A stretch of 64,000 nt of DNA from Neobacillus bataviensis LMG 21833 (GTDB taxonomy: Bacteria > Bacillota > Bacilli > Bacillales > Cytobacillaceae), in assembly GCF_000307875.1 (NCBI RefSeq), contig NZ_AJLS01000137.1:62001-126000 (forward strand), read 5' to 3'. Made by a program: the position numbers and the translations under genes. Of the stretch, positions 19,629 through 28,073 are shown one piece after another. Every line of letters begins with the position of its first letter. Positions within the stretch are counted from its first letter, which is position 1. The notes under the pieces are model-generated. The model did no database searches and was not told where the DNA came from. It was given only the letters and a program-made list of their open reading frames with translations.

Positions 19629-20891
19629 ATGAGCAATGGCTGCATAACAACAGAACACCGAAATATTAATGTAATGTGGAAGACGGTGTCAGAGGATTGT
19701 AATTTAGCTTGCGATTATTGCTATTACAGTACTTGCGGCGGAAAGCCGGGGCGTAAGATTAATCGCATTGATTCTACTATTCTAGAAAAATTTATCAAGG
19801 AGTACATGGAGAGGTCAAAAGGGGCTGCCACTTTTGCCTGGCAAGGGGGGGAACCTTTACTTGCCGGACATGACTTTTTTGAGGAAGTGGTTTCACTTCA
19901 AGCCAAATATGCACCGAAGAATACGATTATTTCTAACTCACTGCAGACAAATGGAACATTGCTAAATGATAAATGGGCATCCTTTTTAAAAACCTATCAA
20001 TTTTTAGTTGGAGTAAGTTTGGATGGACCGAAAGAGATTCACGATGCCCGGAGAGTTGATTCACGGGGACAGGGGAGCTTTGACCGGGTGATGAAGGGGA
20101 TTGGATATCTTCGCCGGCATCAGGTTGATTTCAATATTTTAACCGTGATTCACAAGGGAAATGTTGATAAGGCAGCTGAGATGATGCGCTTTTATGAATC
20201 AGAGGGATTCGCCTTTGTTCAATTTATCCCATGTATGGACTTTCGCGCTCAAGAGGTAAACCGTCCCAGTGTTTATGATATCACACCTGAAGAGTATGGC
20301 CGTTTCCTTAGTGAAGCCTTTGACTATTGGTATAACGCTGGTGAACCAAAAACCTCTATTCGATTCTTCGATGACATGCTTTCTGTTTATGTGAATCGGG
20401 AGGCTGGTTTATGTGTACATAGGGCTGCGTGCCCGCAAACGATTATTTTAGAACAAAATGGCGACGCCTTCCCATGTGACTTTTTTATTCATCCAGATTG
20501 GAAGATTGGTAATGTTGGAACAGATTCTATTGATGAGATATTATCCCATCCGTTATATGATCAATTCCTCAAAATGAAGCCAACTTTACCTGAACCTTGT
20601 AAAACGTGCGAATGGAAAAAGCTTTGTCACGGGGGTTGTCCTCGTAATCGGAAATGGAGAGCTGATCGTTCGACATCAGAGGTAGACTATTTTTGTTCGA
20701 GTTATAAGCAAATTTACAGCTATGCCAATGAACGGATGAAACAGCTTGGGGACAACGTCAGGGCACGCATGTTTCAGCAAAATGTTGATCGTTATTTTAA
20801 AGGGAAAATGCCAAAGAGGAACGATCCTTGTCCGTGCGGCAGCGGGAAAAAATACAAACAATGCTGTGCGGATTTAACCGTAGTCTTTTAG
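19629..20891 (+). CDS. Anaerobic sulfatase-maturating enzyme, radical SAM/SPASM with C-terminal SEC-C motif
   Basis: A 420-residue radical SAM enzyme. The C24-x3-C28-x2-C31 motif (CNLACDYC) binds the catalytic 4Fe-4S cluster; WQGGEPLL is the usual glycine-rich SAM-binding segment. The C-terminal SPASM domain has several Cys clusters (CDFFIHPDWKIGN and CKTCEWKKLCHGGCPRN regions). The last 20 residues form a SEC-C zinc motif, DPCPCGSGKKYKQCC. It oxidises the active-site Cys of sulfatases to formylglycine without oxygen. All three sulfatases here are Cys-type, so it is the obvious activator. The clusters are oxygen-labile, suggesting activity under low oxygen. Confidence 0.95.
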   Translation: MSNGCITTEHRNINVMWKTVSEDCNLACDYCYYSTCGGKPGRKINRIDSTILEKFIKEYMERSKGAATFAWQGGEPLLAGHDFFEEVVSLQAKYAPKNTIISNSLQTNGTLLNDKWASFLKTYQFLVGVSLDGPKEIHDARRVDSRGQGSFDRVMKGIGYLRRHQVDFNILTVIHKGNVDKAAEMMRFYESEGFAFVQFIPCMDFRAQEVNRPSVYDITPEEYGRFLSEAFDYWYNAGEPKTSIRFFDDMLSVYVNREAGLCVHRAACPQTIILEQNGDAFPCDFFIHPDWKIGNVGTDSIDEILSHPLYDQFLKMKPTLPEPCKTCEWKKLCHGGCPRNRKWRADRSTSEVDYFCSSYKQIYSYANERMKQLGDNVRARMFQQNVDRYFKGKMPKRNDPCPCGSGKKYKQCCADLTVVF

Positions 20892-20918
20892 GGAGTATAA
20901 TAAATTTCAGTTGATGGG

Positions 20919-20948
20919 TTGACAGGTTCAATTTGGTGAGTGTATATT
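20919..20948 (+). promoter_or_regulatory. Probable sigma-A promoter upstream of the first lacI-family gene
   Basis: A consensus TTGACA at 20919-20924 is separated by 18 bp from TATATT at 20943-20948. The start of the LacI gene is about 195 bp further on, implying a long leader in which I see no convincing gene or riboswitch. ACCTGCAACCC at 20997-21007 in this leader matches, in reverse complement, GGGTTGCAGGT at 1875-1885. Confidence 0.6.
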
Positions 20949-21142
20949 CTAATTAACGTAAATTTTCTGCCAACTTTCATTTTTTAAACAACATGTACCT
21001 GCAACCCGTTAACTTGGTAAGAAGTAAGCTGTTATCAAGCAAGTAAAACCTCTCTAACATTACATAAAAAGTATAATATGCATTTCCAAAATGATATCCT
21101 TTAGGGAAGTGCTTAATTTCATAACTAAGAGGTGTTTTATTA

Positions 21143-22192
21143 GTGGCAAGATTAAAGGACATTGCGGAATATGTAGGCGTTTCTATCTCTACTGTTTCGC
21201 GCGTCATTCAAAATGACCAAACACGAAATGTGAACCAGGAAACAAAAAGTAAAATATGGCAGGCTGTCAAGGAGCTGGGATATATCCCAAACCAGCATGC
21301 CCGAAACCTGGTGAATAATAAGCAGACAAAGACGAATACAAGAACAATGAAAATTGGCTGGGTTGCTAATCCAAAATCAGCTGAAATTAACCCATACTTT
21401 GCTAGTATCTATACGGGTATTCGTGATACTTTGACTAAACAAGATTACACCTTAGTTAGTATTACCAAGGATGAGCTTGAAAATGAGGCGCTGCTTCTGG
21501 AGACGATCCATGATCTGGGGATTGAAGGGCTGCTTCTGATCGACAGGATTGATGATCGTTTGATTGACTATATTCGGCAAACGATTCCGCTAGTAGGATT
21601 GGACTTTTTCTATACTGATAAGAATATGGCTGTGGTTGATTATCATCGTGAGGCCGCGATTAAAAGGGTTGTTCAGCATTTCGTCAGCCAAGGACATCGG
21701 GAAATTGGATTCATTGGCGGTGGCGTCAACGAAACGTTTGAAGATTTGCATGCTGAATACCGGTTTAAAGGCTATCAAACAGCGATGGAAGAAGCGGGAC
21801 TTACGATCCGGCCTGATTGGGTCATCAATACGAAGTGGAAAATGGAAAATAGCTACGAGAAAATGAACCAGCTCGTTAAAAGAGACCTGGCTAATTTGCC
21901 AACGGCTATGGTTTGTGCCAGTGACATGATGGCCATCGCCGCGATGAGAGCTGTGGTTGAAAATAACCTTCGCATTCCGGGGGACATCGCGTTCTTTGGA
22001 GTGGATAATATTGAAATGGGGAAATATTCATCGCCGCCGCTTTCAACGGTGGATATCCCTAAATACGAAATGGGAAAAATGGCAGCTAAAACCATCATGG
22101 AAATGGTGGAAGGGAAAGTTACTCTTCCCATCAAGCTTATTTTACCATTTGAATTAGTTTTGCGGGAATCATCATCGATCATACGAACCTAA
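21143..22192 (+). CDS. LacI-family transcriptional regulator 1
   Basis: A 349-residue regulator with the N-terminal LacI helix-turn-helix (RLKDIAEYVGVSISTVSRVIQND), a hinge helix region and a periplasmic-binding-protein-like sensor domain. GTG at 21143 follows an AGAGGTG site. LacI regulators of this type bind a sugar in the sensor domain and leave the operator. It sits just before the oxidoreductase, YesL and importer-1 genes, and CG-centred AACGTT sites upstream of both the oxidoreductase and yesL-like genes are candidate operators. Ligand unknown. Confidence 0.94.
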   Translation: MARLKDIAEYVGVSISTVSRVIQNDQTRNVNQETKSKIWQAVKELGYIPNQHARNLVNNKQTKTNTRTMKIGWVANPKSAEINPYFASIYTGIRDTLTKQDYTLVSITKDELENEALLLETIHDLGIEGLLLIDRIDDRLIDYIRQTIPLVGLDFFYTDKNMAVVDYHREAAIKRVVQHFVSQGHREIGFIGGGVNETFEDLHAEYRFKGYQTAMEEAGLTIRPDWVINTKWKMENSYEKMNQLVKRDLANLPTAMVCASDMMAIAAMRAVVENNLRIPGDIAFFGVDNIEMGKYSSPPLSTVDIPKYEMGKMAAKTIMEMVEGKVTLPIKLILPFELVLRESSSIIRT

Positions 22193-22205
22193 GTGGTTCT
22201 TTTTT
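22185..22205 (+). terminator. Weak terminator overlapping the lacI stop codon
   Basis: GAACC (22185-22189) pairs with GGTTC (22195-22199) around the stop codon, followed by six T. The stem is only 5 bp, so termination may be partial. Confidence 0.45.
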
Positions 22206-22214
22206 AAACACCCA

Positions 22215-22266
22215 TTGGAAAACGTTTGGATTGATTTTGGAAAATTACTGAAAACAAACCTATATT
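22215..22266 (+). promoter_or_regulatory. Promoter with operator-like TTGGA repeats before oxidoreductase 2
   Basis: TTGGAAAACGTTTGGATTG (22215-22233) contains a palindromic AACGTT core. TTGGA recurs at 22215, 22226 and 22237, exactly 11 bp apart. TTGGAA (22237-22242) could serve as -35 with TATATT (22261-22266) as -10, spacer 18 bp. Seventeen of 19 bases of the first segment recur at 23628-23646. The natural candidate binder is the LacI protein encoded just upstream. Confidence 0.6.
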
Positions 22267-22290
22267 GGATCGATGAGAGGAGAGACTGAG

Positions 22291-23565
22291 ATGAAAACAA
22301 TGACAGCGATTATTATCGGAGCAGGTGACAGAGGTGCAAGAGCTTATGCGCCGTTTGCCCTGACCTATCCGAATGAATTAAAAATTATCGGCGTGGCAGA
22401 GCCTGGTTTGGAAAGAAGAACGAAACTACAACAGGCGCACGGTATACCTGATGACCATTGTTATGGTTCATGGGAAGAGGTATTAAATCTTGATCGAAAG
22501 ATGGCCGACATTGCGATTATTTGTACACTTGACCGAAATCATTTTAAACCGACAATGAAGGCGCTCGAACTGGGCTATCATGTACTGCTGGAAAAACCAA
22601 TGTCTCCTGATCCGCAGGAATGTATTGCGATGGAACAGGCAGCGAAAAAATATAATCGTCAGCTGACGATTGGTCATGTTTTGAGGTATACCGAATTTTG
22701 GTCTACGATTCAAAAGGTGATTGCCAAAGGGCAAATTGGTGAGGTTGTATCGCTGCAATTAAATGAAAATGTTGAAGTGATGCATATGTCCCATAGCTTC
22801 GTCCGTGGGAATTGGAACAACAAGGAGAAATCAAGTCCGATGATCCTGCAAAAATCCTGCCATGATATGGATATTATTTCGTTTGTTATGGGAAAGGAAT
22901 GTAAACGCATTAGTTCCTACGGTTCGCTGCTGCATTTTAAAGAAGAAAATGCCCCGGCTGGTGCACCGCATCGCTGTCTAGATGGCTGTCCGGCGGAACT
23001 TGAGTGCCCATATCATGCGGGCAGGTATTATCTTGGTGAGGGAAAAGGCTGGGCCAAGAAATTCACTGAAGATTATACGAATGAAGGCATTATCAAGGCA
23101 TTAAAGGAAACGCCATATGGAAAATGCGTATACCGCTCAGATAATAATGTTGTCGACCATCAGGTGGTCAATATGGAATTTGAAGGCGGAGCAACTGCAA
23201 CATTCAGTATGTGTGGTTTTACAAGAGAGCAGACACGGATCGTGCAAATAATGGGAACAAAAGGAGAAATCCGTGGAAACATGGAGGAAAATAGTATTTC
23301 CATCTTTGATTTCCTCACCAAGCAGGAAACTGTCATCAAATTTGACAACCCTGTTGGCGGTCATGGCGGAGGTGATAACGGAATCATGAGAACATTCCTT
23401 CGAGAAATCCAATATGGAAATAACGGGGATAGTATTTCTTCCGCATCTGCTTCCGTAAGAAGCCACCTCATGGCATTTGCCGCTGAAGATTCGAGGCTGA
23501 ATCAGGGTCAATCCATTCATCTCGATGAGTATTATCAAAGTTTGGCAGATCATATCAAAGCTTAA
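22291..23565 (+). CDS. Gfo/Idh/MocA-family oxidoreductase with Cys motif (424 aa)
   Basis: A Rossmann-fold oxidoreductase (IIIGAGDRGARAY at the N-terminus, EKPMSPDPQE near residue 105, KSCHDMDIISFVMG in the catalytic region). It is about 100 residues longer than the family member at 5.3 kb. The extra part carries C-x3-C-x5-C-P-Y (RCLDGCPAELECPYHAG), also present in the 40.5-kb protein. Length and context resemble Bacillus subtilis YteT, found beside pectin-oligosaccharide genes and of unknown function. ATG 22291 is preferred to 22273 because AGGAGAG lies just before it. Substrate unknown; sugar dehydrogenation is inferred from fold and context. Confidence 0.9.
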   Translation: MKTMTAIIIGAGDRGARAYAPFALTYPNELKIIGVAEPGLERRTKLQQAHGIPDDHCYGSWEEVLNLDRKMADIAIICTLDRNHFKPTMKALELGYHVLLEKPMSPDPQECIAMEQAAKKYNRQLTIGHVLRYTEFWSTIQKVIAKGQIGEVVSLQLNENVEVMHMSHSFVRGNWNNKEKSSPMILQKSCHDMDIISFVMGKECKRISSYGSLLHFKEENAPAGAPHRCLDGCPAELECPYHAGRYYLGEGKGWAKKFTEDYTNEGIIKALKETPYGKCVYRSDNNVVDHQVVNMEFEGGATATFSMCGFTREQTRIVQIMGTKGEIRGNMEENSISIFDFLTKQETVIKFDNPVGGHGGGDNGIMRTFLREIQYGNNGDSISSASASVRSHLMAFAAEDSRLNQGQSIHLDEYYQSLADHIKA

Positions 23566-23627
23566 GAGACGATGGTTCTTACAACTCTTTTCGATTGCTA
23601 TCCATTATTTAATAAAACTGAATTCTC

Positions 23628-23646
23628 TTGGATAACGTTTGGATGG
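23628..23646 (+). promoter_or_regulatory. Operator-like site before the yesL-like gene
   Basis: TTGGATAACGTTTGGATGG matches the site at 22215-22233 at 17 of 19 positions, with the same AACGTT core and the TTGGA direct repeat 11 bp apart (23628 and 23639). A further AAAACGT follows at 23654-23660. A weak -10 (TATACA, 23670-23675) lies before the gene at 23692. Confidence 0.6.
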
Positions 23647-23691
23647 GAATAAGAAAACGTCTCAATGTCTATACAAAAAGGGGAATGATCG

Positions 23692-24411
23692 ATGGAAAGT
23701 AACGGACTTTTAGGGAAGTTCAATCATTTCGCTGAAAAGGTCATGAGGATTGCACAATTTCAACTGCTTTGGATCGTATTTTCACTTTGTGGCGGCATAA
23801 TTTTCGGGGTTATGCCTGCTACGGCAGGTTTATATTCTGTTATGCGTAAATGGATGATGGGGAACGTTGATAATCAGTCATATGTAAAAGTATATTGGAC
23901 AACATTTCGGAAGGAATTTTGGAAAGCAAACGCATTAGGCGGTATAATCATCATCATTTCCTTTCTCATTTACTTGAATTTTTCCCTTATCCGTTTTACA
24001 CATGGACCCGCCTACTGGTTTCTATTAATCTTTGTTTTCATGCTAAGTTTGTTATTTTTCATACTTCTCTTATATATCTTTCCTGTCTATGCCCATTTCG
24101 ATAGTAAGTTTCGCAGATACTTTAGCATTTCATTATTAATAGGTATTTCATTCCCTTTTCATACACTTCTTATGGCTGTTGGGTACTATGCAGTATATTT
24201 ATTGTTCATAACTGTACCAGGATTGATCCCATTCTTTGGAGTAAGTCTGTGCGCGTTCCTTTCCATGTGGGTGTCAATGAAGGTGTTAAAGCGGATAGAA
24301 AAGAAGGAGGAAAGTAATTTAGTAACAAACCATTCAAAAATGAAAGAGTTATTTCAGAGAAATTCAAAGCCTACAACAAATAACAAAGGAAATTTGAGGT
24401 CAAGTACTTGA
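23692..24411 (+). CDS. YesL-family (DUF624) membrane protein
   Basis: A 239-residue protein with several predicted membrane helices, for example LLWIVFSLCGGIIFGVMPATAGLY, GGIIIIISFLIYL, FLLIFVFMLSLLFFILLLYIF and AVYLLFITVPGLIPFFG. The MPATAGLYSVMRKW segment is typical of YesL/DUF624 proteins, which accompany LplABC-type sugar importers in Bacillus and Paenibacillus. Function is not established; a role in assembly or regulation of the importer has been guessed from neighbourhood. A clear AAAGGGG site precedes the start. It probably begins the importer-1 transcript. Confidence 0.88.
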   Translation: MESNGLLGKFNHFAEKVMRIAQFQLLWIVFSLCGGIIFGVMPATAGLYSVMRKWMMGNVDNQSYVKVYWTTFRKEFWKANALGGIIIIISFLIYLNFSLIRFTHGPAYWFLLIFVFMLSLLFFILLLYIFPVYAHFDSKFRRYFSISLLIGISFPFHTLLMAVGYYAVYLLFITVPGLIPFFGVSLCAFLSMWVSMKVLKRIEKKEESNLVTNHSKMKELFQRNSKPTTNNKGNLRSST

Positions 24412-24448
24412 ATCAGGAAGATCCTTTGGAAGGATGTGAAAGGAAGAA

Positions 24449-25426
24449 ATGGAAAATTTACAAAGAACATCTGAATCAATGATAGATTTAAAGGAAAAAA
24501 CAAATGTAACGATCAAACCAAAGAAAAGTAAGTTGAAAAGAATGTGGAAAGAGCGTTACCTCTATCTATTGTTATTGCCGGGACTTCTCTATTTTATTAT
24601 CTATCGGTATATCCCAATGGCTGGTAACATTATTGCATTTCAAGATTTTAGTCCTTTTCAAGGGTTTTTCCATAGTGACTGGGTTGGACTTAAGCACTTT
24701 AAAACCATATTTGAAGATCAAGAAGTTATTCGAGTATTGTGGAATACCTTATACCTATCTTTTCTCCAAATTGTTTTCGCCTTTCCGATTTCTATCATTC
24801 TAGCGATTATGCTGAATGAAGTGAGATCAAGTTTTTATAAAAGAGTGATCCAATCCATCGTGTATCTTCCACACTTTTTATCTTGGGTGGTCGTGATCGG
24901 GATTGTCACTGTCTTATTAAAATCAAATGGGATTGTTAATAAAATCATTGAAGGCGCTTTCGGTATTGAACCTATTGGATTTTTACAGGATCCTCACTGG
25001 TTCATGCCATTGGTTGTTCTTGAGGTAATCTGGAAGGAATCTGGATGGGGAACAATCATCTTCCTTGCGGCATTATCTGGAATTAATCCTAGTCTGTACG
25101 AAGCCGCTGCTGTGGATGGGGCTAACCGCTGGCAGCAGATATGGCATATTACCCTGCCTGCTCTAAAAAGTACCATTATCATACTTTTAATTTTAAGACT
25201 TGGAAGTGTTTTGGATGTCGGTTTTGAACAGATTTATTTAATGTTAACTCCTTTCACCATGGAGATTGGAAACGTTCTTGATACCTTCGTCTACCTGAAG
25301 GGAATTCAAAACTCTGATTTCAGCTTTGCTACTGCGGTCGGGTTATTTAAGTCTGTTGTAGGACTGATCTTAATTGTCGCTGCCAACCGATTAGCAAAAC
25401 GGTTCGGGGACGGAGGAGTCTACTAA
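24449..25426 (+). CDS. Sugar ABC importer 1, permease (LplB/YtcO type)
   Basis: A 325-residue inner-membrane permease with six expected helices. A cytoplasmic EAA loop (YEAAAVDGANRWQQIWHITLPAL, here cited in part as EAAAVDGANR) contacts the ATPase. The N-terminal LLLPGLLYFIIYRYIPMAGN and the FVYLKGIQNSDFSFATAVGLFKS end are typical of LplB-type carbohydrate permeases, which carry oligosaccharides. It pairs with the next gene as heterodimer. No ATPase gene is present in the window, so a shared MsmX-type ATPase is implied. Confidence 0.93.
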   Translation: MENLQRTSESMIDLKEKTNVTIKPKKSKLKRMWKERYLYLLLLPGLLYFIIYRYIPMAGNIIAFQDFSPFQGFFHSDWVGLKHFKTIFEDQEVIRVLWNTLYLSFLQIVFAFPISIILAIMLNEVRSSFYKRVIQSIVYLPHFLSWVVVIGIVTVLLKSNGIVNKIIEGAFGIEPIGFLQDPHWFMPLVVLEVIWKESGWGTIIFLAALSGINPSLYEAAAVDGANRWQQIWHITLPALKSTIIILLILRLGSVLDVGFEQIYLMLTPFTMEIGNVLDTFVYLKGIQNSDFSFATAVGLFKSVVGLILIVAANRLAKRFGDGGVY

Positions 25427-25442
25427 GAAAGGAGAGGTTAAC

Positions 25443-26321
25443 GTGCTAAAAAGTAGAAAGCCATCAGAAAAATTAGTTGATACCATGAATATCATTCTTC
25501 TTGCTCTGATTGCATTGACGATGTTGTTTCCGTTTTATTATATGTTTGTTGTTTCATTTGCTACGTACGAAGAATTTGTCAAAACGGATTTACTTCTATT
25601 CCCGAAAACATGGGTGCTGGATGCATATGAGTATATTATAGGCTCCAAAGCATTCATCCGGTCTCTTGGTGTGACCATTTATGTAACCATAGTTGGTACA
25701 TTAGTCAGTTTATTATTGACGGCGATGATGGCCTATGCACTTTCAAGAAATATCCTCGGCCAGAAAATTTATGTTTTTCTTGTATTATTTACATTTGTAT
25801 TCGGTGCTGGAATGATTCCAACCTATATGATTGTTCAGGCAACGGGTTTAATGGACTCCTTATGGGCGCTGATTATTCCAGGAGCCATCAGCTCGTTTAA
25901 CTTAATTGTCATGAGACAATTTTTCATGGCCCTACCCATGGATTTAACGGAAGCTGCGATTATCGATGGAGCAAATGATTTACAAATTTTCGCAAAAATC
26001 ATCCTCCCATTATCGAAGCCAGCATTAGCAGCCTTTGGATTGTTTTACGCGGTAGGAATTTGGAACTCTTATTTTACCGCACTTCTTTATCTAAGTGATC
26101 CAGCCAAATGGACTGTACAGGTCGTTCTTAGACAGCTTGTCATTTTAAACCAAGGGAATGTACTTGACGTTGGCGTGCAGGCAGGTATGACTAATCCGCC
26201 TCCAGCTGAGACGGTTGGGATGGCCGCCATTCTGGTAGCAACGATTCCTATTCTGATTGTCTATCCATTTCTTCAAAAGCATTTCGCGAAAGGAGTGATG
26301 CTTGGGTCGGTAAAAGAATAA
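25443..26321 (+). CDS. Sugar ABC importer 1, permease (LplC/YtcP type)
   Basis: A 292-residue second permease of the CUT1 family. It has an N-terminal helix IILLALIALTMLFPFYYMFVVS, the EAA loop TEAAIIDGANDLQIFAKIILPL, and the typical C-terminal KHFAKGVMLGSVKE. GTG at 25443 follows AAAGGAGAGG. The PAETVGMAAILVATIPIL segment matches LplC-type members closely. It forms the channel with the upstream permease. Confidence 0.93.
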   Translation: MLKSRKPSEKLVDTMNIILLALIALTMLFPFYYMFVVSFATYEEFVKTDLLLFPKTWVLDAYEYIIGSKAFIRSLGVTIYVTIVGTLVSLLLTAMMAYALSRNILGQKIYVFLVLFTFVFGAGMIPTYMIVQATGLMDSLWALIIPGAISSFNLIVMRQFFMALPMDLTEAAIIDGANDLQIFAKIILPLSKPALAAFGLFYAVGIWNSYFTALLYLSDPAKWTVQVVLRQLVILNQGNVLDVGVQAGMTNPPPAETVGMAAILVATIPILIVYPFLQKHFAKGVMLGSVKE

Positions 26322-26383
26322 CATTCATTCCAATTGTCCATTATTGAGGGAGAAGAAAACTAGTACAAGGGGGAAACAATTAG

Positions 26384-27973
26384 ATGAAACGATTCATGTC
26401 CATAGCTTTATCGACTGTTCTTTTAGCGGGTACACTTGCTGCCTGTTCGCCAAAAGATGAAAAGGCATCTTCAAGCACTAAAAATGGTAAAGATAGTAAA
26501 ATAACAATTAGTTGGTTTGATGGTACGTGGGAGAATCCTGTTCCAGAACCTGGAAATGACGCTGTGAAAAAAGTAAATGAAAAGTTTAATGTGGATTTCA
26601 AGCCGCAATACATCCCGTTTGACCTTTATGATGATAAGCTGACAGTTAAAATGGCCTCTGGTGATATTCCGGATGTAATTGGAACAGAAGGTGCTGATAC
26701 AAATTATATAAAGTGGTCTAAACAAGGGGCTTTTTTACCGCTTAATGATTATGTGGACAAGTATGAAACATTTAAAGACATCCCGCAATCAGTATGGGAT
26801 GCGGTATCAGTGGATGGAAAGAAATACGGAATCCCGCTTTATTTCCCGTCTAAAGGCGGCAAAAAGCCGGTTATTAGACAAGACTGGCTTGATAAGCTCG
26901 GGCTGAAGATGCCGACGAACTTTGAAGAATTAAAAGAAGTAGCCGTTGCCTTTGCAACACAAGACCCTGATGGAAATGGAAAGAATGATACAGTGGGATT
27001 AGGTCTTGCAAAAGGGTTGGTATATGACCCAAGTTTTGGTGCTTACTGGGGTAACTCTTGGTACCATGAAAATAAGGATGGTCAATTAATTCCAGGCCAA
27101 ATTTCAGAGGGAAGTAAAGAAAAAGTTACTTATATAAATGAAATGTTTAAAGCTGGGGCAATTGATAAAGACTGGGCGATTAAACCATATAATGATGTAT
27201 TTAAAGACTTTAATGCCGGTAAAGTGGGTATTTGGTATGAACAACCAGGGAATGACAAAGGTTCACAGCCAAATAACCTGGATTTAGCCACTTTAAGGAA
27301 AAATGCTCCAGATGCTAAAATTGCCGCGATTCCTCCTTTTGTGGCTCCTGACAAATCCCAAGGTTATGTGGCAGGAAGCGGTTATTATCGGATTTGGATG
27401 CTAAGCTCCAAATTAAAGAATGATCCGAAAAAGGTCGAGAAAATTTTAGAAATGATGGATTATATGGCTAAGTATGTGCCGGCAGATCAACAAACACCTC
27501 ATAACGAGTATTTTGATTGGATCATGGGCGGAAATGGTAAAGGATATACTATTGTCGATGGTGCACCGCAATTAACAGAGGAATATAGCAAAAATGCACC
27601 AATTTCTCTGTTCAACCAGAAACAAGGTGGATGGGACAAGGATAATCAAGCCATGAAGGATTATGTTACACAATCCAAAGCACCAGAAGCTAAGGAATTC
27701 AATACACTCATGGGTGATATGTTAAGTGAGGCAGATTTTTTTGTCAGCCCTGTAGGCCGGATCCATTCAGACGTTTATAATGATAAAAATGCCGCATTAA
27801 CAGAATTTGCAACGAATGAGTTAACAAAGATGGTCGTTGGGCAAAGACCGATCTCCGACTGGGATAAGTACGTTGATGAGTATTTGGCTAAAGGCGGAAA
27901 AGATGTCATTGCGGATGTTAACAAGCTGATAAAAGAAAGCAAAATTAAAGGTGAATGGGTTAAAGCGAAATAA
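26384..27973 (+). CDS. Sugar ABC importer 1, solute-binding lipoprotein (LplA type)
   Basis: A 529-residue extracellular solute-binding protein. The signal peptide ends in a lipobox LAAC, with C21 as the lipidated residue, followed by a Ser/Lys-rich linker. The body has the LplA-type pattern, including PDPDGNGKNDTVGLGL-like calcium-binding loop (DPDGNGKND), which is shared by the other two binding proteins here. It captures oligosaccharides at the cell surface and passes them to the permeases. A hairpin directly after the gene may protect this part of the mRNA and raise its dosage. Confidence 0.94.
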   Translation: MKRFMSIALSTVLLAGTLAACSPKDEKASSSTKNGKDSKITISWFDGTWENPVPEPGNDAVKKVNEKFNVDFKPQYIPFDLYDDKLTVKMASGDIPDVIGTEGADTNYIKWSKQGAFLPLNDYVDKYETFKDIPQSVWDAVSVDGKKYGIPLYFPSKGGKKPVIRQDWLDKLGLKMPTNFEELKEVAVAFATQDPDGNGKNDTVGLGLAKGLVYDPSFGAYWGNSWYHENKDGQLIPGQISEGSKEKVTYINEMFKAGAIDKDWAIKPYNDVFKDFNAGKVGIWYEQPGNDKGSQPNNLDLATLRKNAPDAKIAAIPPFVAPDKSQGYVAGSGYYRIWMLSSKLKNDPKKVEKILEMMDYMAKYVPADQQTPHNEYFDWIMGGNGKGYTIVDGAPQLTEEYSKNAPISLFNQKQGGWDKDNQAMKDYVTQSKAPEAKEFNTLMGDMLSEADFFVSPVGRIHSDVYNDKNAALTEFATNELTKMVVGQRPISDWDKYVDEYLAKGGKDVIADVNKLIKESKIKGEWVKAK

Positions 27974-27986
27974 TCAATGTGAATAG

Positions 27987-28018
27987 AATCCCCTGAAAGA
28001 TTTCGGGGGATTGTTTTT
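27987..28018 (+). terminator. Terminator or attenuating hairpin after binding protein 1
   Basis: AATCCCCTGAAA (27987-27998) pairs with TTTCGGGGGATT (28001-28012) with one wobble, followed by GTTTTT. Since the sulfatase gene follows closely in the same direction with no obvious promoter, read-through is likely. Confidence 0.75.
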
Positions 28019-28073
28019 ACATTATACCAGCCATTAGGTTAAGAATATTTAAAATAGCTAGGGAGGCAGTTGT

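Noticed and set aside
20949-21142. A riboswitch in the long leader of the first lacI gene
   Set aside because: I could not find a conserved core or a convincing terminator/antiterminator pair.
22291-23565. Gfo/Idh/MocA proteins as GH109 glycosidases
   Set aside because: The fold is shared, but I see no export signal and the Cys motif and context fit YteT-like oxidoreductases better; sequence alone does not support a glycosidase call.
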